64,000 nt of DNA from Actinacidiphila sp. DG2A-62. GTDB taxonomy: Bacteria; Actinomycetota; Actinomycetes; Streptomycetales; Streptomycetaceae. A program made the position numbers and the translations under genes. The stretch covers positions 1,900,001 through 1,964,000 of the forward strand of contig NZ_JAYMGI010000002.1 in assembly GCF_035825295.1 (NCBI RefSeq), given 5' to 3'. This document shows positions 35,023 to 44,045 of this stretch, one piece after another (positions within the stretch are counted from its first letter, which is position 1; the number at the start of each line of letters is the position of its first letter). The notes under the pieces were generated by a model. That model had not been told where the DNA came from, made no database searches, and saw only the letters and a list, made by a program, of their open reading frames with translations.

Positions 35023-35172
35023 ACCGCCACGCTAGGAACGCGCCCGGTTTTCCGCTCGGTGGGCGCGTGCAAACGAGCGGCGCCGGCCCGGGTCCGGGCT
35101 GGCGCTGCTCGTCGTCGCGCCGGGGCCGTCGCGGTGCGCGCACCGCGACGGCCGGGGAGGGCCGTACGCCCC

Positions 35173-35571
35173 TTACTGGGTGCGGTTCTCGCCCTTGTAG
35201 TACTCGAAGACCCAGCCGTACACACCGAACAGGATCACCGGCAGCGAGAAGAACAGCAGCCACCAGCCGAAGATGATGCCGAGGAAGGCGAGCGAGCCGC
35301 CGACCCCCAGCGCCAGCGGCTGCCAGCTGTGCGGGCTGAAGAAGCCCAGTTCGCCCGCGTCGTCGGCGACGTCCGCGTCCTCCCGGTCCTGCGCGCCGGT
35401 GTCGGCGCGCCGGGCGGTGAAGGACAGGTAGAAGCCGATCATCGTGCACAGGCAGAAGGACAGCAGCAGCGCCGTGGTGCCCACCGGCTCCTTGGACCAG
35501 AAGCCGTAGACGATGCCGGCGGCCAGGATGAAGACGGCGAAGCCCAGGAACATCTTGCCTTGGACCTTCAC
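35173..35571 (-). CDS. ctaF: Cytochrome c oxidase subunit IV (actinobacterial type)
   Basis: 132-residue membrane subunit of aa3 oxidase specific to actinobacteria. Four hydrophobic segments in two pairs: [60 protein letters not shown] and [22 protein letters not shown] short acidic loop ([12 protein letters not shown]) separates the pairs. GTG start at 35571 with AAGGAGG; it overlaps the ctaD stop (GTGA). Last gene of ctaC-ctaD-ctaF. Confidence 0.94.
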   Translation of the reverse strand: MKVQGKMFLGFAVFILAAGIVYGFWSKEPVGTTALLLSFCLCTMIGFYLSFTARRADTGAQDREDADVADDAGELGFFSPHSWQPLALGVGGSLAFLGIIFGWWLLFFSLPVILFGVYGWVFEYYKGENRTQ

Positions 35572-37310
35572 GACCGGCCCTCCTTGTCGTCGGCGCCGGT
35601 CAGCGGAGCGGTCGTGGCGCCCTGTGCCGCAAGGGCGTCGACAGCCGCGATCTCCGGGTGGTGCAGGTCGAACGCCGGGGATTCGGAGCGGATGCGCGGC
35701 AGCGTGAGGAAGTTGTGCCGCGGCGGCGGGCACGAGGTGGCCCACTCCAGCGAACGGCCGTAGCCCCAGGGGTCGTCGACCTCGACCTTCTTGCCGTACT
35801 TGGCGGTCTTCCACACGTTGTAGAGGAACGGCAGTATCGACAGCCCGAGCAGGAAGGAGCTGATCGTGGAGACGGTGTTCAGCGTGGTGAAGCCGTCGGC
35901 GGCCAGGTAGTCGGCGTAGCGGCGCGGCATGCCCTCGGCGCCCAGCCAGTGCTGGACCAGGAAGGTGCCGTGGAAGCCGAAGAACAGCGTCCAGAAGGTG
36001 ATCTTCCCGAGCCGCTCGTCGAGCATCTTGCCGGTCATCTTCGGCCACCAGAAGTGGAATCCGGCGAACATCGCGAAGACGACGGTGCCGAAGACCACGT
36101 AGTGGAAGTGCGCCACCACGAAGTACGAGTCCGAGACGTGGAAGTCCAGCGGCGGCGCCGCGAGGATGACACCGGTCAGACCGCCGAAGGTGAAGGTGAT
36201 CAGGAAGCCGATCGCCCACAGCATCGGTGTCTCGAAACTCAGGCTTCCCTTCCACATGGTGCCGATCCAGTTGAAGAACTTCACACCGGTCGGTACCGCG
36301 ATCAGGAAGGTCATGAAGGAGAAGAACGGCAGCAGCACACCGCCGGTGACGTACATGTGGTGCGCCCACACCGTCACCGACAGGCCGGCGATGGAGATCG
36401 TCGCGGCGACCAGGCCGATGTAGCCGAACATCGGCTTGCGGCTGAAGACCGGGATGACCTCGGAGATGATGCCGAAGAACGGCAGGGCGATGATGTACAC
36501 CTCTGGGTGGCCGAAGAACCAGAAGAGGTGTTGCCACAGCAGCGCGCCGCCGTTGGCCGCGTCGAAGACGTGCGCCCCGAACTTGCGGTCCGCCTCCAGG
36601 CAGAGCAGCGCGGCGGCCAGCACCGGGAAGGCCAGCAGCACCAGCACGGCGGTCAGCAGCACGTTCCACACGAAGATCGGCATGCGGAACATGGTCATGC
36701 CCGGCGCGCGCATGCAGATGATGGTGGTGATGAAGTTGACCGCGCCGAGGATGGTGCCGAAGCCGGAGAGCGCCAGGCCCATGATCCACATGTCGGCGCC
36801 GGCGCCCGGCGAGTGCACCGCGTCGGACAGCGGCGAGTAGGCGAACCAGCCGAAGTCCGCCGCGCCCTGCGGGGTGACGAAGCCGCCGACCGCGATGAGC
36901 GAGCCGAACAGGTAGAGCCAGTAGGCGAACATGTTCAGCCGCGGGAACGCCACGTCGGGCGCGCCGATCTGCAGCGGCATGATCCAGTTGGTGAACCCGG
37001 CGAACAGCGGCGTCGCGAACATCAGCAGCATCACGGTGCCGTGCATCGTGAACGCCTGGTTGAACTGCTCGTTGGACAGGAACTGGTTGCCGGGGCGGGC
37101 GAGCTCGGCGCGCATCATCAGCGCCATGACGCCGCCGATGAGGAAGAACGCGAACGACGTCACCAGGTAGAGCGAGCCGATCGTCTTGTGGTCGGTGGTG
37201 CTCAGCCACTTGATGACGACGGAGCCGGGGCTCTTGGTACGGACGGGCAGCTCGTCCTCGTAGCTGTCGTCGGCGGGCGCCGCGCCCTGGGGTTCGTTGA
37301 GAATGCTCAT
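35568..37310 (-). CDS. ctaD: Cytochrome c oxidase subunit I
   Basis: 580-residue catalytic subunit of aa3 oxidase: haem a, haem a3 and CuB. Haem a ligands are in [12 protein letters not shown] and [11 protein letters not shown]; the CuB histidines are in [12 protein letters not shown] (crosslinked His-Tyr) and [11 protein letters not shown]. Twelve spans are expected. K-pathway residues (SVTVWAHHM... [13 protein letters not shown]) are conserved. The N-terminal cytoplasmic lead of ~30 residues and the C-terminal extension after [15 protein letters not shown] are normal for actinobacteria. ATG at 37310 overlaps the ctaC stop (ATGA) and its own stop overlaps ctaF, so the three genes are coupled. 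Confidence 0.97.
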   Translation of the reverse strand: MSILNEPQGAAPADDSYEDELPVRTKSPGSVVIKWLSTTDHKTIGSLYLVTSFAFFLIGGVMALMMRAELARPGNQFLSNEQFNQAFTMHGTVMLLMFATPLFAGFTNWIMPLQIGAPDVAFPRLNMFAYWLYLFGSLIAVGGFVTPQGAADFGWFAYSPLSDAVHSPGAGADMWIMGLALSGFGTILGAVNFITTIICMRAPGMTMFRMPIFVWNVLLTAVLVLLAFPVLAAALLCLEADRKFGAHVFDAANGGALLWQHLFWFFGHPEVYIIALPFFGIISEVIPVFSRKPMFGYIGLVAATISIAGLSVTVWAHHMYVTGGVLLPFFSFMTFLIAVPTGVKFFNWIGTMWKGSLSFETPMLWAIGFLITFTFGGLTGVILAAPPLDFHVSDSYFVVAHFHYVVFGTVVFAMFAGFHFWWPKMTGKMLDERLGKITFWTLFFGFHGTFLVQHWLGAEGMPRRYADYLAADGFTTLNTVSTISSFLLGLSILPFLYNVWKTAKYGKKVEVDDPWGYGRSLEWATSCPPPRHNFLTLPRIRSESPAFDLHHPEIAAVDALAAQGATTAPLTGADDKEGRS

Positions 37311-38293
37311 GTGGTCTTGGGCTCCGAGTTCTTCGCGTTGCCCGTGGTGGCAATGCCGGCCGGGATGTAGCCGGTCTGACCCGCCTTGGCCAGGTCCTTC
37401 AGGTGCTGCTGGTACTGGTCGGGCGTGACGACCTTGACGTTGAACAGCATCCGGGAGTGGTCCTGGCCGCACAGCTCGGCGCACTTGCCGCGGAACAGGC
37501 CGATCTTGTTCGGCGTGACCTCGAAGACGTTGGTGTGGCCGGGGATGACGTCCATCTTCATCAGGAAGGGCACCACCCAGAAGGAGTGGATGACGTCACG
37601 GGAGGTCAGGACGAAGCGGACGGTCTGTCCCTCGGGAAGCCACAGCGTCGGGCCGGGGTTCTCCTCGGTGCCGCTGGAGGGGGTGCCGACGTCGTAGACG
37701 CCCTCGGCGCCCTTGGGCATCAGCAGCTTGTTCGCCGGGATCTCGTCCAGCTGCTCGGGCACCTTGGCGGGGGTGGCCGGGTCGCCGTCGACGTTCTCGA
37801 CGTAGTTGAAGCCCCAGCTCCACTGGAAGCCCACCACGTTGATGACGTGCTGCGGCTTCTTGGAGGTGTCGAGGAGCTTGTTCTCGTCCCGGGCGGTGAA
37901 GTAGAAGAGCACCGCGATGACCAGGATCGGGACGATCGTGTAGAACGCCTCGATCGGCATGTTGTACCGGGTCTGCGGAGGAACCTCGACCTTGGTCCGG
38001 CTGCGCCGGTGGAAGATCACGCTCCACAGGATCAGGCCCCAGACGAGGCACCCCGTCGCCAGCGCGGCGGCCCAGGAGCCCTGCCACAGCGAGAGGATCC
38101 TGGGGGCCTGTTCGGTTGCCGGACTTGGCATGCCGAGACGGGGATAGTCCTTGTACGAGCAGCCAGTGGCGGTCGCCAGGACCAAGCCCGCGGCCAGCAC
38201 CCGCGGCAGCCATCGCCGTACCGGGCGCCGCGACATGGGGGTTCCGCCCACGCCCTTCTGGCCGTGGGGGAGGTCGGAGCCGTTGGGACTCAC
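37307..38293 (-). CDS. ctaC: Cytochrome c oxidase subunit II
   Basis: 328-residue CuA-bearing subunit. A signal peptide with lipobox TATGC predicts lipid modification. Two spans follow ([21 protein letters not shown] and [18 protein letters not shown]), then an extracellular cupredoxin domain with the CuA site [12 protein letters not shown] and aromatic patch [11 protein letters not shown]. The insert between WSWGFNY and the copper site ([12 protein letters not shown]) is actinobacterial. GTG start at 38293 with GGAAGG; an internal ATG (MSRRPVRR) is possible but less well placed. First gene of ctaC-ctaD-ctaF. Confidence 0.95.
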   Translation of the reverse strand: MSPNGSDLPHGQKGVGGTPMSRRPVRRWLPRVLAAGLVLATATGCSYKDYPRLGMPSPATEQAPRILSLWQGSWAAALATGCLVWGLILWSVIFHRRSRTKVEVPPQTRYNMPIEAFYTIVPILVIAVLFYFTARDENKLLDTSKKPQHVINVVGFQWSWGFNYVENVDGDPATPAKVPEQLDEIPANKLLMPKGAEGVYDVGTPSSGTEENPGPTLWLPEGQTVRFVLTSRDVIHSFWVVPFLMKMDVIPGHTNVFEVTPNKIGLFRGKCAELCGQDHSRMLFNVKVVTPDQYQQHLKDLAKAGQTGYIPAGIATTGNAKNSEPKTT

Positions 38294-38369
38294 GTAGCGC
38301 CTTCCCGAGAGTCTCGCCCGCGCGTCCGAGTGTTCCGGCCGTCTGCTGGTCGGTCGGCCCGGTGCGCGG

Positions 38370-38399
38370 GCACTAGGTGTGGATGTTTATGCGGACCAA
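38370..38399 (-). promoter_or_regulatory. Candidate promoter of ctaCDF
   Basis: Minus strand: TTGGTC (38399-38394), 18-bp spacer, TAGTGC (38375-38370). It predicts a leader of about 70 bases before the ctaC GTG. The region lies in the 294-bp gap between the divergent ctaC and cysteine desulfurase genes. Confidence 0.35.
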
Positions 38400-38587
38400 A
38401 CCCTACTGGACGCCCTTCCGGCTCTCGCGGGGAGGGGGTCCAACGCGCCGGACCTCACCCCCAAGGGGCTGCCGATGAGGTCCGGGACGGTGCGCGGCGC
38501 GCCGCGAGCCGGTGTCCGCGGGGCCCGGAGTGCACGTCGGGGCAGGCGTTCTGACGCCTCGCCCGGGCCGCGCTGTACGGTGCGGAG

Positions 38588-40060
38588 GTGTCCTATTTCG
38601 ACATGGCTTCGGCCGCTCCGCTGCACCCCGTGGCGCGCCAGGCGCTGCTGGCCGCGCTCGACGACGGGTGGGCCGACCCGGCCCGGCTGTACCGCGAGGG
38701 GCGGCGGGCCCGGCTGCTGCTGGACGCGGCGCGGGAGTCGGCCGCGGAGGCGGTCGGCTGCCGGCCGGACGAGCTGACATTCACTCCTTCGGGGACACGG
38801 GCGCTGCACTCGGCGGTGGCCGGCGCGGCGGCGGGCCGCCGCAGGACCGGCCTGGCACGTGCTGGTCTCCGCGGTCGAGCACTCCGCGGTGCTGCACGCG
38901 GCCGACGCCTACGACGCCGAGCGAGTGGGGGTGGACCGGACCGGGCGGGTGGACCCGGCGGCCTTCGCGGCGGCGCTGCGATCGGACACCGCGCTGGCCT
39001 GCCTGCAGTCGGCCAACCACGAGGTGGGCACGGTGCAGCCGGTCGCCGAGGTGGCCGAGGCGTGCCGGGCGGCCGGGGTGCCGCTGCTGGTGGACGCGGC
39101 GCAGTCGCTGCCCTGGGGCCGGCGCCGGACGGCTGGTCGCTGCTGGCGGGCAGCGCGCACAAGTGGGGCGGTCCGGCGGGCGTGGGCCTGCTCGCGGTGC
39201 GCAAGGGGACCCGGTACGCGCCGCAGGAGCCCGCCGACGAGCGGGAGTCGGGACGGGCGCCGGGCGCGCTGAACCTGCCCGCGGTGGTCGCCGCGGCGGC
39301 GTCGCTGCGCGCGGTGCGCGCGGCGGCGGCCGAGGAGGCGGCGCGGCTGGGCGCGCTGGTGGAGCTGATCAGGGCGCGGGTGCCGGATCTGGTGCCGGAC
39401 ACCGAGGTGGTCGGCCACGCCCGGCTGCGGCTGCCGCACCTGGTCACCTTCTCCTGCCTCTACGTGGACGGCGAGGCGCTGTTGACCGCGCTGGACCGGG
39501 CCGGCTTCGCGGTCTCCTCGGGTTCCTCGTGCACCTCCAGCACGCTGACGCCGAGCCATGTGCTCAAGGCGATGGGCGTGCTGTCGGAGGGGAACGTGCG
39601 GGTGTCGCTGCCGCCGGGGACGACGCGGGAGGAGGTGGAGCGCTTCCTGCGGGTGCTGCCGGAGGTGGTCGCGCGGGTGCGGGCCCAGGTGGGCGCGCCG
39701 GGCGCGTCGGGCGCGGGGGCGACGGCGGACGCCTCGGCGGGTGCCGGGGCGGGGGCGGGCGCGGGGGCGGACGGAACGGCGGGCGCGGGGGCCGGGGAGC
39801 CGGCGGCGCCGGCGGCGGAGAGCACCGAGCCGGGGGCCGGGCTGGTCGTGGACTCGCTGGGCAAGCGCTGCCCGATCCCGGTGATCGAGCTGGCCAAGGT
39901 GATCGGCGAGGTCCCGGTCGGCGGCCTGGTCACGGTGCTGTCCGACGACGAGGCCGCGCGCCTGGACATCCCGGCGTGGTGCGCGATGCGCGGCCAGGAG
40001 TACGTGGGCGAGCGGCCGGCCGAGCGCGGCGCCGCGTACGTGGTGCGGCGCCGCGACTGA
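38588..40060 (+). pseudogene. Cysteine desulfurase-TusA fusion, frame broken twice
   Basis: Two-domain sulfur-transfer protein (about 490 residues if repaired). Domain 1 is a NifS-like class V PLP enzyme: MSYFDMASAAPLHPVARQAL, VEHSAVLHAA, NHEVGTVQPV, the PLP-lysine motif AGSAHKWGGP, and SSGSSCTSSTLTPSHVL, where the Cys accepts the sulfane sulfur. A ~45-residue Ala/Gly linker leads to domain 2, a TusA/SirA module with GKRCPIPVIELAK (CPxP). The two activities in one chain would hand sulfur straight from Cys to TusA. The frame shifts at 38851-38856 (one base too many in GGCCTGGCAC) and back at 39118-39123 (one missing in GGCCGGCGCC). GTG start with TACGGT 6 bases ahead, suggesting a leaderless mRNA. 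Confidence 0.85.
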
Positions 40061-40063
40061 ACG

Positions 40064-41041
40064 TCAGGCCGGCAGGTGGGCCTGCACCTCGGCCGCGGCG
40101 GTGTCGCCGTACGCCTTGGTGAAGCGCTCGATGAAGTGGCCGCGGCGCAGCTCGTACTCCTGGGTGCCGACGGTCTCGATGACCAGCGTGGCGAGCATGT
40201 TGCCGATCTGCGCGGCGCGTTCGAGGCCGACGTTCCAGGCCAGGCCGGACAGGAAGCCGGCCCGGAAGGCGTCGCCGACACCGGTCGGGTCGGCCTTGCG
40301 CCGCTCCTCGGCGCAGTGCACGACGATCGGCTCCTCGCCCTTGCGGTCGATCCGCACGCCCTGCGCGCCGAGCGTGGTGACGCGGGTGCCGACCCGGTCC
40401 AGGATCTCCTCCGCGGTCCAGCCGGTCTTGGTCTCGATCAGGCCCTTCTCGTACTCGTTGTTGAACAGGTACGCCGCGCCGTCCATCAGCACCCGGATGT
40501 CCTCGCCCTCCATCCGGGCGATCTGCTGGGAGAAGTCGGCGGCGAAGGGGATGCCGCGGCTCCGGCACTCCTCGGTGTGCCGGATCATCGCCTCCGGGTC
40601 GTCCGCGCCGATGGACACCAGGTCCAGGCCGCCGACCCGCTCGGCCACCGCCTGCAGCTCGATCAGCCGGGCCTCGCTCATCGCGCCGGTGTAGAAGGAG
40701 CCGATCTGGTTGTGGTCGGCGTCGGTGGTGCAGATGAACCGCGCGGTGTGCAGCACCTCGGAGATCCGCACCGAGGAGGTGTCCACGCCGTGCCGCTCCA
40801 GCCAGGAGCGGTACTCGGCGAAGTCGTTGCCGGCCGCGCCGACCAGCAGCGGGCGGGTGCCGAGCTGGCCCATCCCGAAGCAGATGTTCGCGGCGACCCC
40901 GCCGCGGCGCACCTCCAGCGCGTCGACCAGGAAGGACAGCGAGACCGTGTGCAGCTGGTCGGCGACGAGCTGGTCGGCGAACCGGCCGGGGAAGGTCATC
41001 AGGTGGTCGGTGGCGATGGATCCGGTGACGGCGATGCGCAC
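40064..41041 (-). CDS. adoK: PfkB-family adenosine kinase (AdoK/CbhK type)
   Basis: 325-residue ribokinase-fold kinase. The start RIAVTGSIATDHLMTFPGRFADQL and the C-terminal DPTGVGDAFRAGFLSGL (anion hole and catalytic Asp) match, as I recall, mycobacterial AdoK (first annotated cbhK), which phosphorylates adenosine and is also encoded near ctaC. ATG-like upstream frame is ignored: the GTG at 41041 has AGGAG 9 bases upstream. The stop lies three bases from that of the convergent desulfurase gene. Purine salvage in the cytosol is the likely role; a sugar kinase activity cannot be excluded. Confidence 0.85.
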   Translation of the reverse strand: MRIAVTGSIATDHLMTFPGRFADQLVADQLHTVSLSFLVDALEVRRGGVAANICFGMGQLGTRPLLVGAAGNDFAEYRSWLERHGVDTSSVRISEVLHTARFICTTDADHNQIGSFYTGAMSEARLIELQAVAERVGGLDLVSIGADDPEAMIRHTEECRSRGIPFAADFSQQIARMEGEDIRVLMDGAAYLFNNEYEKGLIETKTGWTAEEILDRVGTRVTTLGAQGVRIDRKGEEPIVVHCAEERRKADPTGVGDAFRAGFLSGLAWNVGLERAAQIGNMLATLVIETVGTQEYELRRGHFIERFTKAYGDTAAAEVQAHLPA

Positions 41042-41161
41042 GGCGACGGGCTCCTGGGAGGTGAGGTGACGGCGGACGGACCCGGCGGACAGGTCCGGCG
41101 GACGGGGCTGGCGGGCGGGCGGCTGACGGGCGGCAGGCGGCCGGGGACGCCCGCGCGCCAC

Positions 41162-41192
41162 GGAGAAACTACCCGATAGTAGGGCTTTCTCC
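41162..41192. promoter_or_regulatory. Interrupted dyad in the adoK / small gene divergent region
   Basis: GGAGAAACTAC (41162-41172) pairs with GTAG-ggc-TTTCTCC (41179-41192), a bulged 11-bp dyad. It overlaps TACTAT on the minus strand, a possible adoK -10 box, so it could be an operator. Confidence 0.35.
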
Positions 41193-41208
41193 TTCGGCAC
41201 CCTCTGCC

Positions 41209-41214
41209 TAGGGT
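41209..41214 (+). promoter_or_regulatory. -10 box for a leaderless transcript of the small gene at 41221
   Basis: TAGGGT, six bases (CGCATT) and then ATG. No ribosome site exists, so transcription would begin at or next to the start codon. Confidence 0.45.
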
Positions 41215-41220
41215 CGCATT

Positions 41221-41436
41221 ATGAGCACCGACGCGCCTGCCGTTCTGCCCTCATCCCCCCTCGGCGAACCCGAAACGCTGCAGCAGCTGCTCGGCGACTG
41301 CCACCGGATGGCCCTGCACTGGAAGACGCCGGCCCCGCACGAGGAGGCGGTGGTCCTCCCGGCCGGCCTGCACGGCATCACCGTGCCGGCCGCGTCCGCG
41401 CACGTGGTGAGCGCGATGGCGGAGTACGGCGACTGA
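41221..41436 (+). CDS. Small conserved-looking hypothetical protein
   Basis: 71 residues, no known domain. The sequence HWKTPAPHEEAVVLPAGLHGITVPAASAHVVSAMAEYGD is well structured and its codon use fits a real gene. No signal or membrane segment. ATG with TAGGGT six bases ahead, implying leaderless expression. It lies between adoK and a membrane protein gene. Confidence 0.55.
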   Translation: MSTDAPAVLPSSPLGEPETLQQLLGDCHRMALHWKTPAPHEEAVVLPAGLHGITVPAASAHVVSAMAEYGD

Positions 41437-41530
41437 CCGTCCGCGCCGCCTGCCGCGCCGCGGTGGAACCGGACGGCGGGGCGCCGCGTCACATCGGCAC
41501 CTGACCGTTACGGAGCCGAAGGAGCACGCG

Positions 41531-43321
41531 GTGAGCACGGAACAGCACGACCACCCCGGCGACGGCCATCTCGGCGACGGACGTCCGGGAGCGGGACACC
41601 CGGGTGGCGCCGACCGGGGCGACGACGGGACCGACGGCGCGGGCGGCGCGGGCGCCACGGATGACGCGGGCGCCACGGTTGACGCGGGCGGCCCCGGCGC
41701 CTCGGGCCCGGACGGCGGCGCCCGGCGTGGGCCGCGGCTGACCGTCCTGGCCGTCGCGGTCGCGGTGCTGCTGGCCGGCGGCGGCGGTGCGTACTGGGCC
41801 GCCTCGTCGGGCGGCGACCACGGCGACGGCAAGGCGTCGGCGTCCCAGCCGCTGCGGTTCGACGGACCCGACCCGGTGAGCGGTGCGCCCGGAGCGGGGA
41901 CCAACAGCATGCCGGTGACCGGCGGCGACACGTACAAGCTGACCGGCACGCTGCCGCAGGGGCCGGAGTCGGCGGCGGTCTACCGCGCGGCGCGCGGTCC
42001 CGACGAGGCCGCGGTGAAGAAGCTGGCCGAGCGGCTCGGGGTGACCGGGCCGGTCCGGCGGGTGAACGGGTCCTACGTGGTCGGCGGCGGCAAGGACGGC
42101 GGCGTGCCCACGCTGATGGTCGGCACGGACGCCCCGGGCGCGTGGTCCTACACGCGTTTCGGGCCGCCCGCGGTGGCGCAGCCGGACGGCGCCGATTCCT
42201 CGTCGTCTTCCTCGTCGTCGTCGTCCTCGTCCGACGACTCGGGCGCGTCCGCGCAGGGCTCCGACTCAGGGCCGGTGAGCGAGCAGCGGGCGCGGTCGGT
42301 CGCGCAGCCGCTGCTGGACGGCCTCGGCCTGTCCGGCGCGCATGTCGACGCGAGCCAGACGGTGGGCGCGCTGCGGACCGTCACCGCCGACCCGGAGTTC
42401 GGCGGCCTGCCGACGCACGGCTGGTCGACCACCGTGCAGGTCGGCGCGGACGGCGTGGTCGCCTCGGCGTTCGGGCGGCTGTCGGAGCCGGTCAAGGGCG
42501 CGTCGTATCCGGTGGTGAGCGCGGCGGCGGCGCTGAAGGAGCTGAACTCGCGGGCAGTGGCCTACCCGCAGATCTGCGCGATGCCGCTCCCCCAGCCCCG
42601 GCTGCCCGCACCCGGCGCCCGGTCCGACGGCGACGCGAAGGGCACGACCGGCGCGAGCGGCTCGGGCAGCGCGAACGCGTCAGGCAGCGGGAACGGGTCG
42701 AGCGCGGCGAAGGGCACGACCGGCGCGGGATCGACGCCGGGCGGCTCCAAGCCGTGCGTCCCCGCGGGCCCGCACGAGGTGCAGGTGCGCGGCGCGACCT
42801 TCGGGTTGGCGCTGCAGTTCGTCTCCGGCGTGCAGAGCCTGGTGCCGGCGTGGCTGTTCGACACCGCGCAGGCGGGCGTGGCGCGGACCGCGGTGGTGGC
42901 GCAGACCGCCGTGGACCCCGCGTACGTCACCGGCGGCGGCAGCGGCAACGGCTCGGCGTCGCCCACTCCGGTGCCGCCCGGCACGGTGAGCCCGGCCCCG
43001 GCGAACCCCGGCGGCCCGCGCCGCCCGGTGCCGCCCGCACCGTCCGGCCCCTCGGCGCACACCGTCGACGTGACCGCGTACCACGCGGCGGGCAGCACGC
43101 TCACCGTCACGTTCGAGGGCGGGCTCTGCCCCTCCTACACCGCGTCGGCCGACGAGAGCGCGGGCCAGGTCCGGGTCCGCGTCACCGAGACCCCGGCGCA
43201 GCCGGGCAAGATGTGCCCGATGATCATCAAGACGCTCACCCGCACGGTCACGCTGGACACGCCGCTCGGCACGCGGACCGTGGTGGACGCATCGGACGGG
43301 CAGCCGGTCAGGGGACAGTGA
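41531..43321 (+). CDS. Large single-span membrane protein with poly-Ser tract
   Basis: 596 residues, function unknown. Residues 1-70 are Gly/Asp/His-rich and cytoplasmic; one hydrophobic span follows (LTVLAVAVAVLLAGGGGAYWAAS). The rest would be outside: a first module (PVTGGDTYKLTGTLPQGPESAAVY... MVGTDAPGAWSYTRFG), a run of 12 Ser (about residues 223-234), a second module (LPTHGWSTTVQVGADGVVASAFGRL), Gly/Ser-rich linkers and a C-terminal beta-rich module ending TVVDASDGQPVRGQ. The periplasm-side modules resemble those of actinobacterial anchored 'large membrane proteins'. GTG start with GAAGGAG. Converges with the Fe-S carrier gene over a double hairpin. Perhaps an envelope sensor or wall-binding protein; inferred only. 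Confidence 0.75.
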   Translation: MSTEQHDHPGDGHLGDGRPGAGHPGGADRGDDGTDGAGGAGATDDAGATVDAGGPGASGPDGGARRGPRLTVLAVAVAVLLAGGGGAYWAASSGGDHGDGKASASQPLRFDGPDPVSGAPGAGTNSMPVTGGDTYKLTGTLPQGPESAAVYRAARGPDEAAVKKLAERLGVTGPVRRVNGSYVVGGGKDGGVPTLMVGTDAPGAWSYTRFGPPAVAQPDGADSSSSSSSSSSSSDDSGASAQGSDSGPVSEQRARSVAQPLLDGLGLSGAHVDASQTVGALRTVTADPEFGGLPTHGWSTTVQVGADGVVASAFGRLSEPVKGASYPVVSAAAALKELNSRAVAYPQICAMPLPQPRLPAPGARSDGDAKGTTGASGSGSANASGSGNGSSAAKGTTGAGSTPGGSKPCVPAGPHEVQVRGATFGLALQFVSGVQSLVPAWLFDTAQAGVARTAVVAQTAVDPAYVTGGGSGNGSASPTPVPPGTVSPAPANPGGPRRPVPPAPSGPSAHTVDVTAYHAAGSTLTVTFEGGLCPSYTASADESAGQVRVRVTETPAQPGKMCPMIIKTLTRTVTLDTPLGTRTVVDASDGQPVRGQ

Positions 43322-43335
43322 CCGCTGCCGCACAA

Positions 43336-43372
43336 CAGACCGGCGGCACCTGGTGGGGGTGCCGCCGGTCTG
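43336..43372. terminator. Bidirectional terminator between convergent genes
   Basis: Perfect 15-bp inverted repeat: CAGACCGGCGGCACC (43336-43350), 7-base loop, complement at 43358-43372. A second, 9-bp hairpin (GTCGCCGGC) follows at 43380-43402. Confidence 0.85.
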
Positions 43373-43409
43373 CTGTCCTGTCGCCGGCTTCACGCCGGCG
43401 ACGACTCGG

Positions 43410-43766
43410 TCAGTGGAAGGAGTCGCCGCAGGCGCAGGAGCCCGTCGCGTTCGGGTTGTCGATCGTGAAGCCCTGCTTCTCGATCGTGTCCACGAAGTCG
43501 ATCGAGGCACCGCCCAGGTACGGCGCGCTCATCCGGTCGGTCACGACCTTGACGCCGCCGAAGTCCTTCACCACGTCGCCGTCGAGCGAGCGCTCGTCGA
43601 AGAAGAGCTGGTAGCGCAGGCCGGAGCAGCCGCCGGGCTGGACGGCGACGCGCAGCGCGAGGTCCTCGCGGCCCTCCTGCTCCAGCAGGCTCTTCACCTT
43701 CGCGGCAGCGGCGTCGGACAGGAGGACGCCCTCGCTCGTGGTGGTGGTCTCGTCCTGAACCGTCAT
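43410..43766 (-). CDS. A-type iron-sulfur carrier (HesB/IscA/ErpA family)
   Basis: 118-residue protein that would deliver Fe-S clusters to apoproteins. The three conserved cysteines are present: one in PGGCSGLRY and two in GSCACGDSFH. It closely resembles the ErpA-like protein found beside nadA in streptomycetes, and quinolinate synthase itself needs a [4Fe-4S] cluster, so supply to NadA is a sensible guess. ATG at 43766 (MTVQDE) is preferred with GGGAG 8 bases upstream; a GTG three codons earlier is possible. The gene diverges from nadA. Confidence 0.92.
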   Translation of the reverse strand: MTVQDETTTTSEGVLLSDAAAAKVKSLLEQEGREDLALRVAVQPGGCSGLRYQLFFDERSLDGDVVKDFGGVKVVTDRMSAPYLGGASIDFVDTIEKQGFTIDNPNATGSCACGDSFH

Positions 43767-43936
43767 GTGCTTCACTCCCGGGTTGTACGGACGCTCAATG
43801 ACTACCGATGCCTAACCGGTGCCCGCCCGGATTCATTCCGCACCTCCCGCGGCACGGCGAATCCGACCCGTCCGATGTGACGTCTTGCCGTCCATGCTCG
43901 CACACGACGCCCGCCGCCGGACCGTCCACGGGGAAT

Positions 43937-44008
43937 GCGTCACACTGACGCACCCGGCAGCGTCAAACTGACGCGAACGGGTTATGATAGATAGCGTCAA
44001 GTAGACGA
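43937..44008 (+). promoter_or_regulatory. nadA promoter with three GCGTCA-N3-TGACGC dyads
   Basis: GCGTCACACTGACGC (43937-43951) and GCGTCAAACTGACGC (43960-43974) are perfect 6-3-6 dyads; GCGTCAAGTAGACGA (43994-44008) is a third, imperfect one. TATGAT (43983-43988) serves as -10, which puts the second dyad over the -35 region and the third at the transcription start. This is a repressor-like arrangement; the regulator is not known to me. Confidence 0.75.
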
Positions 44009-44045
44009 AAAGTCTGCGCTGCTGCGAAGAAAGGGCTACGGGCCC

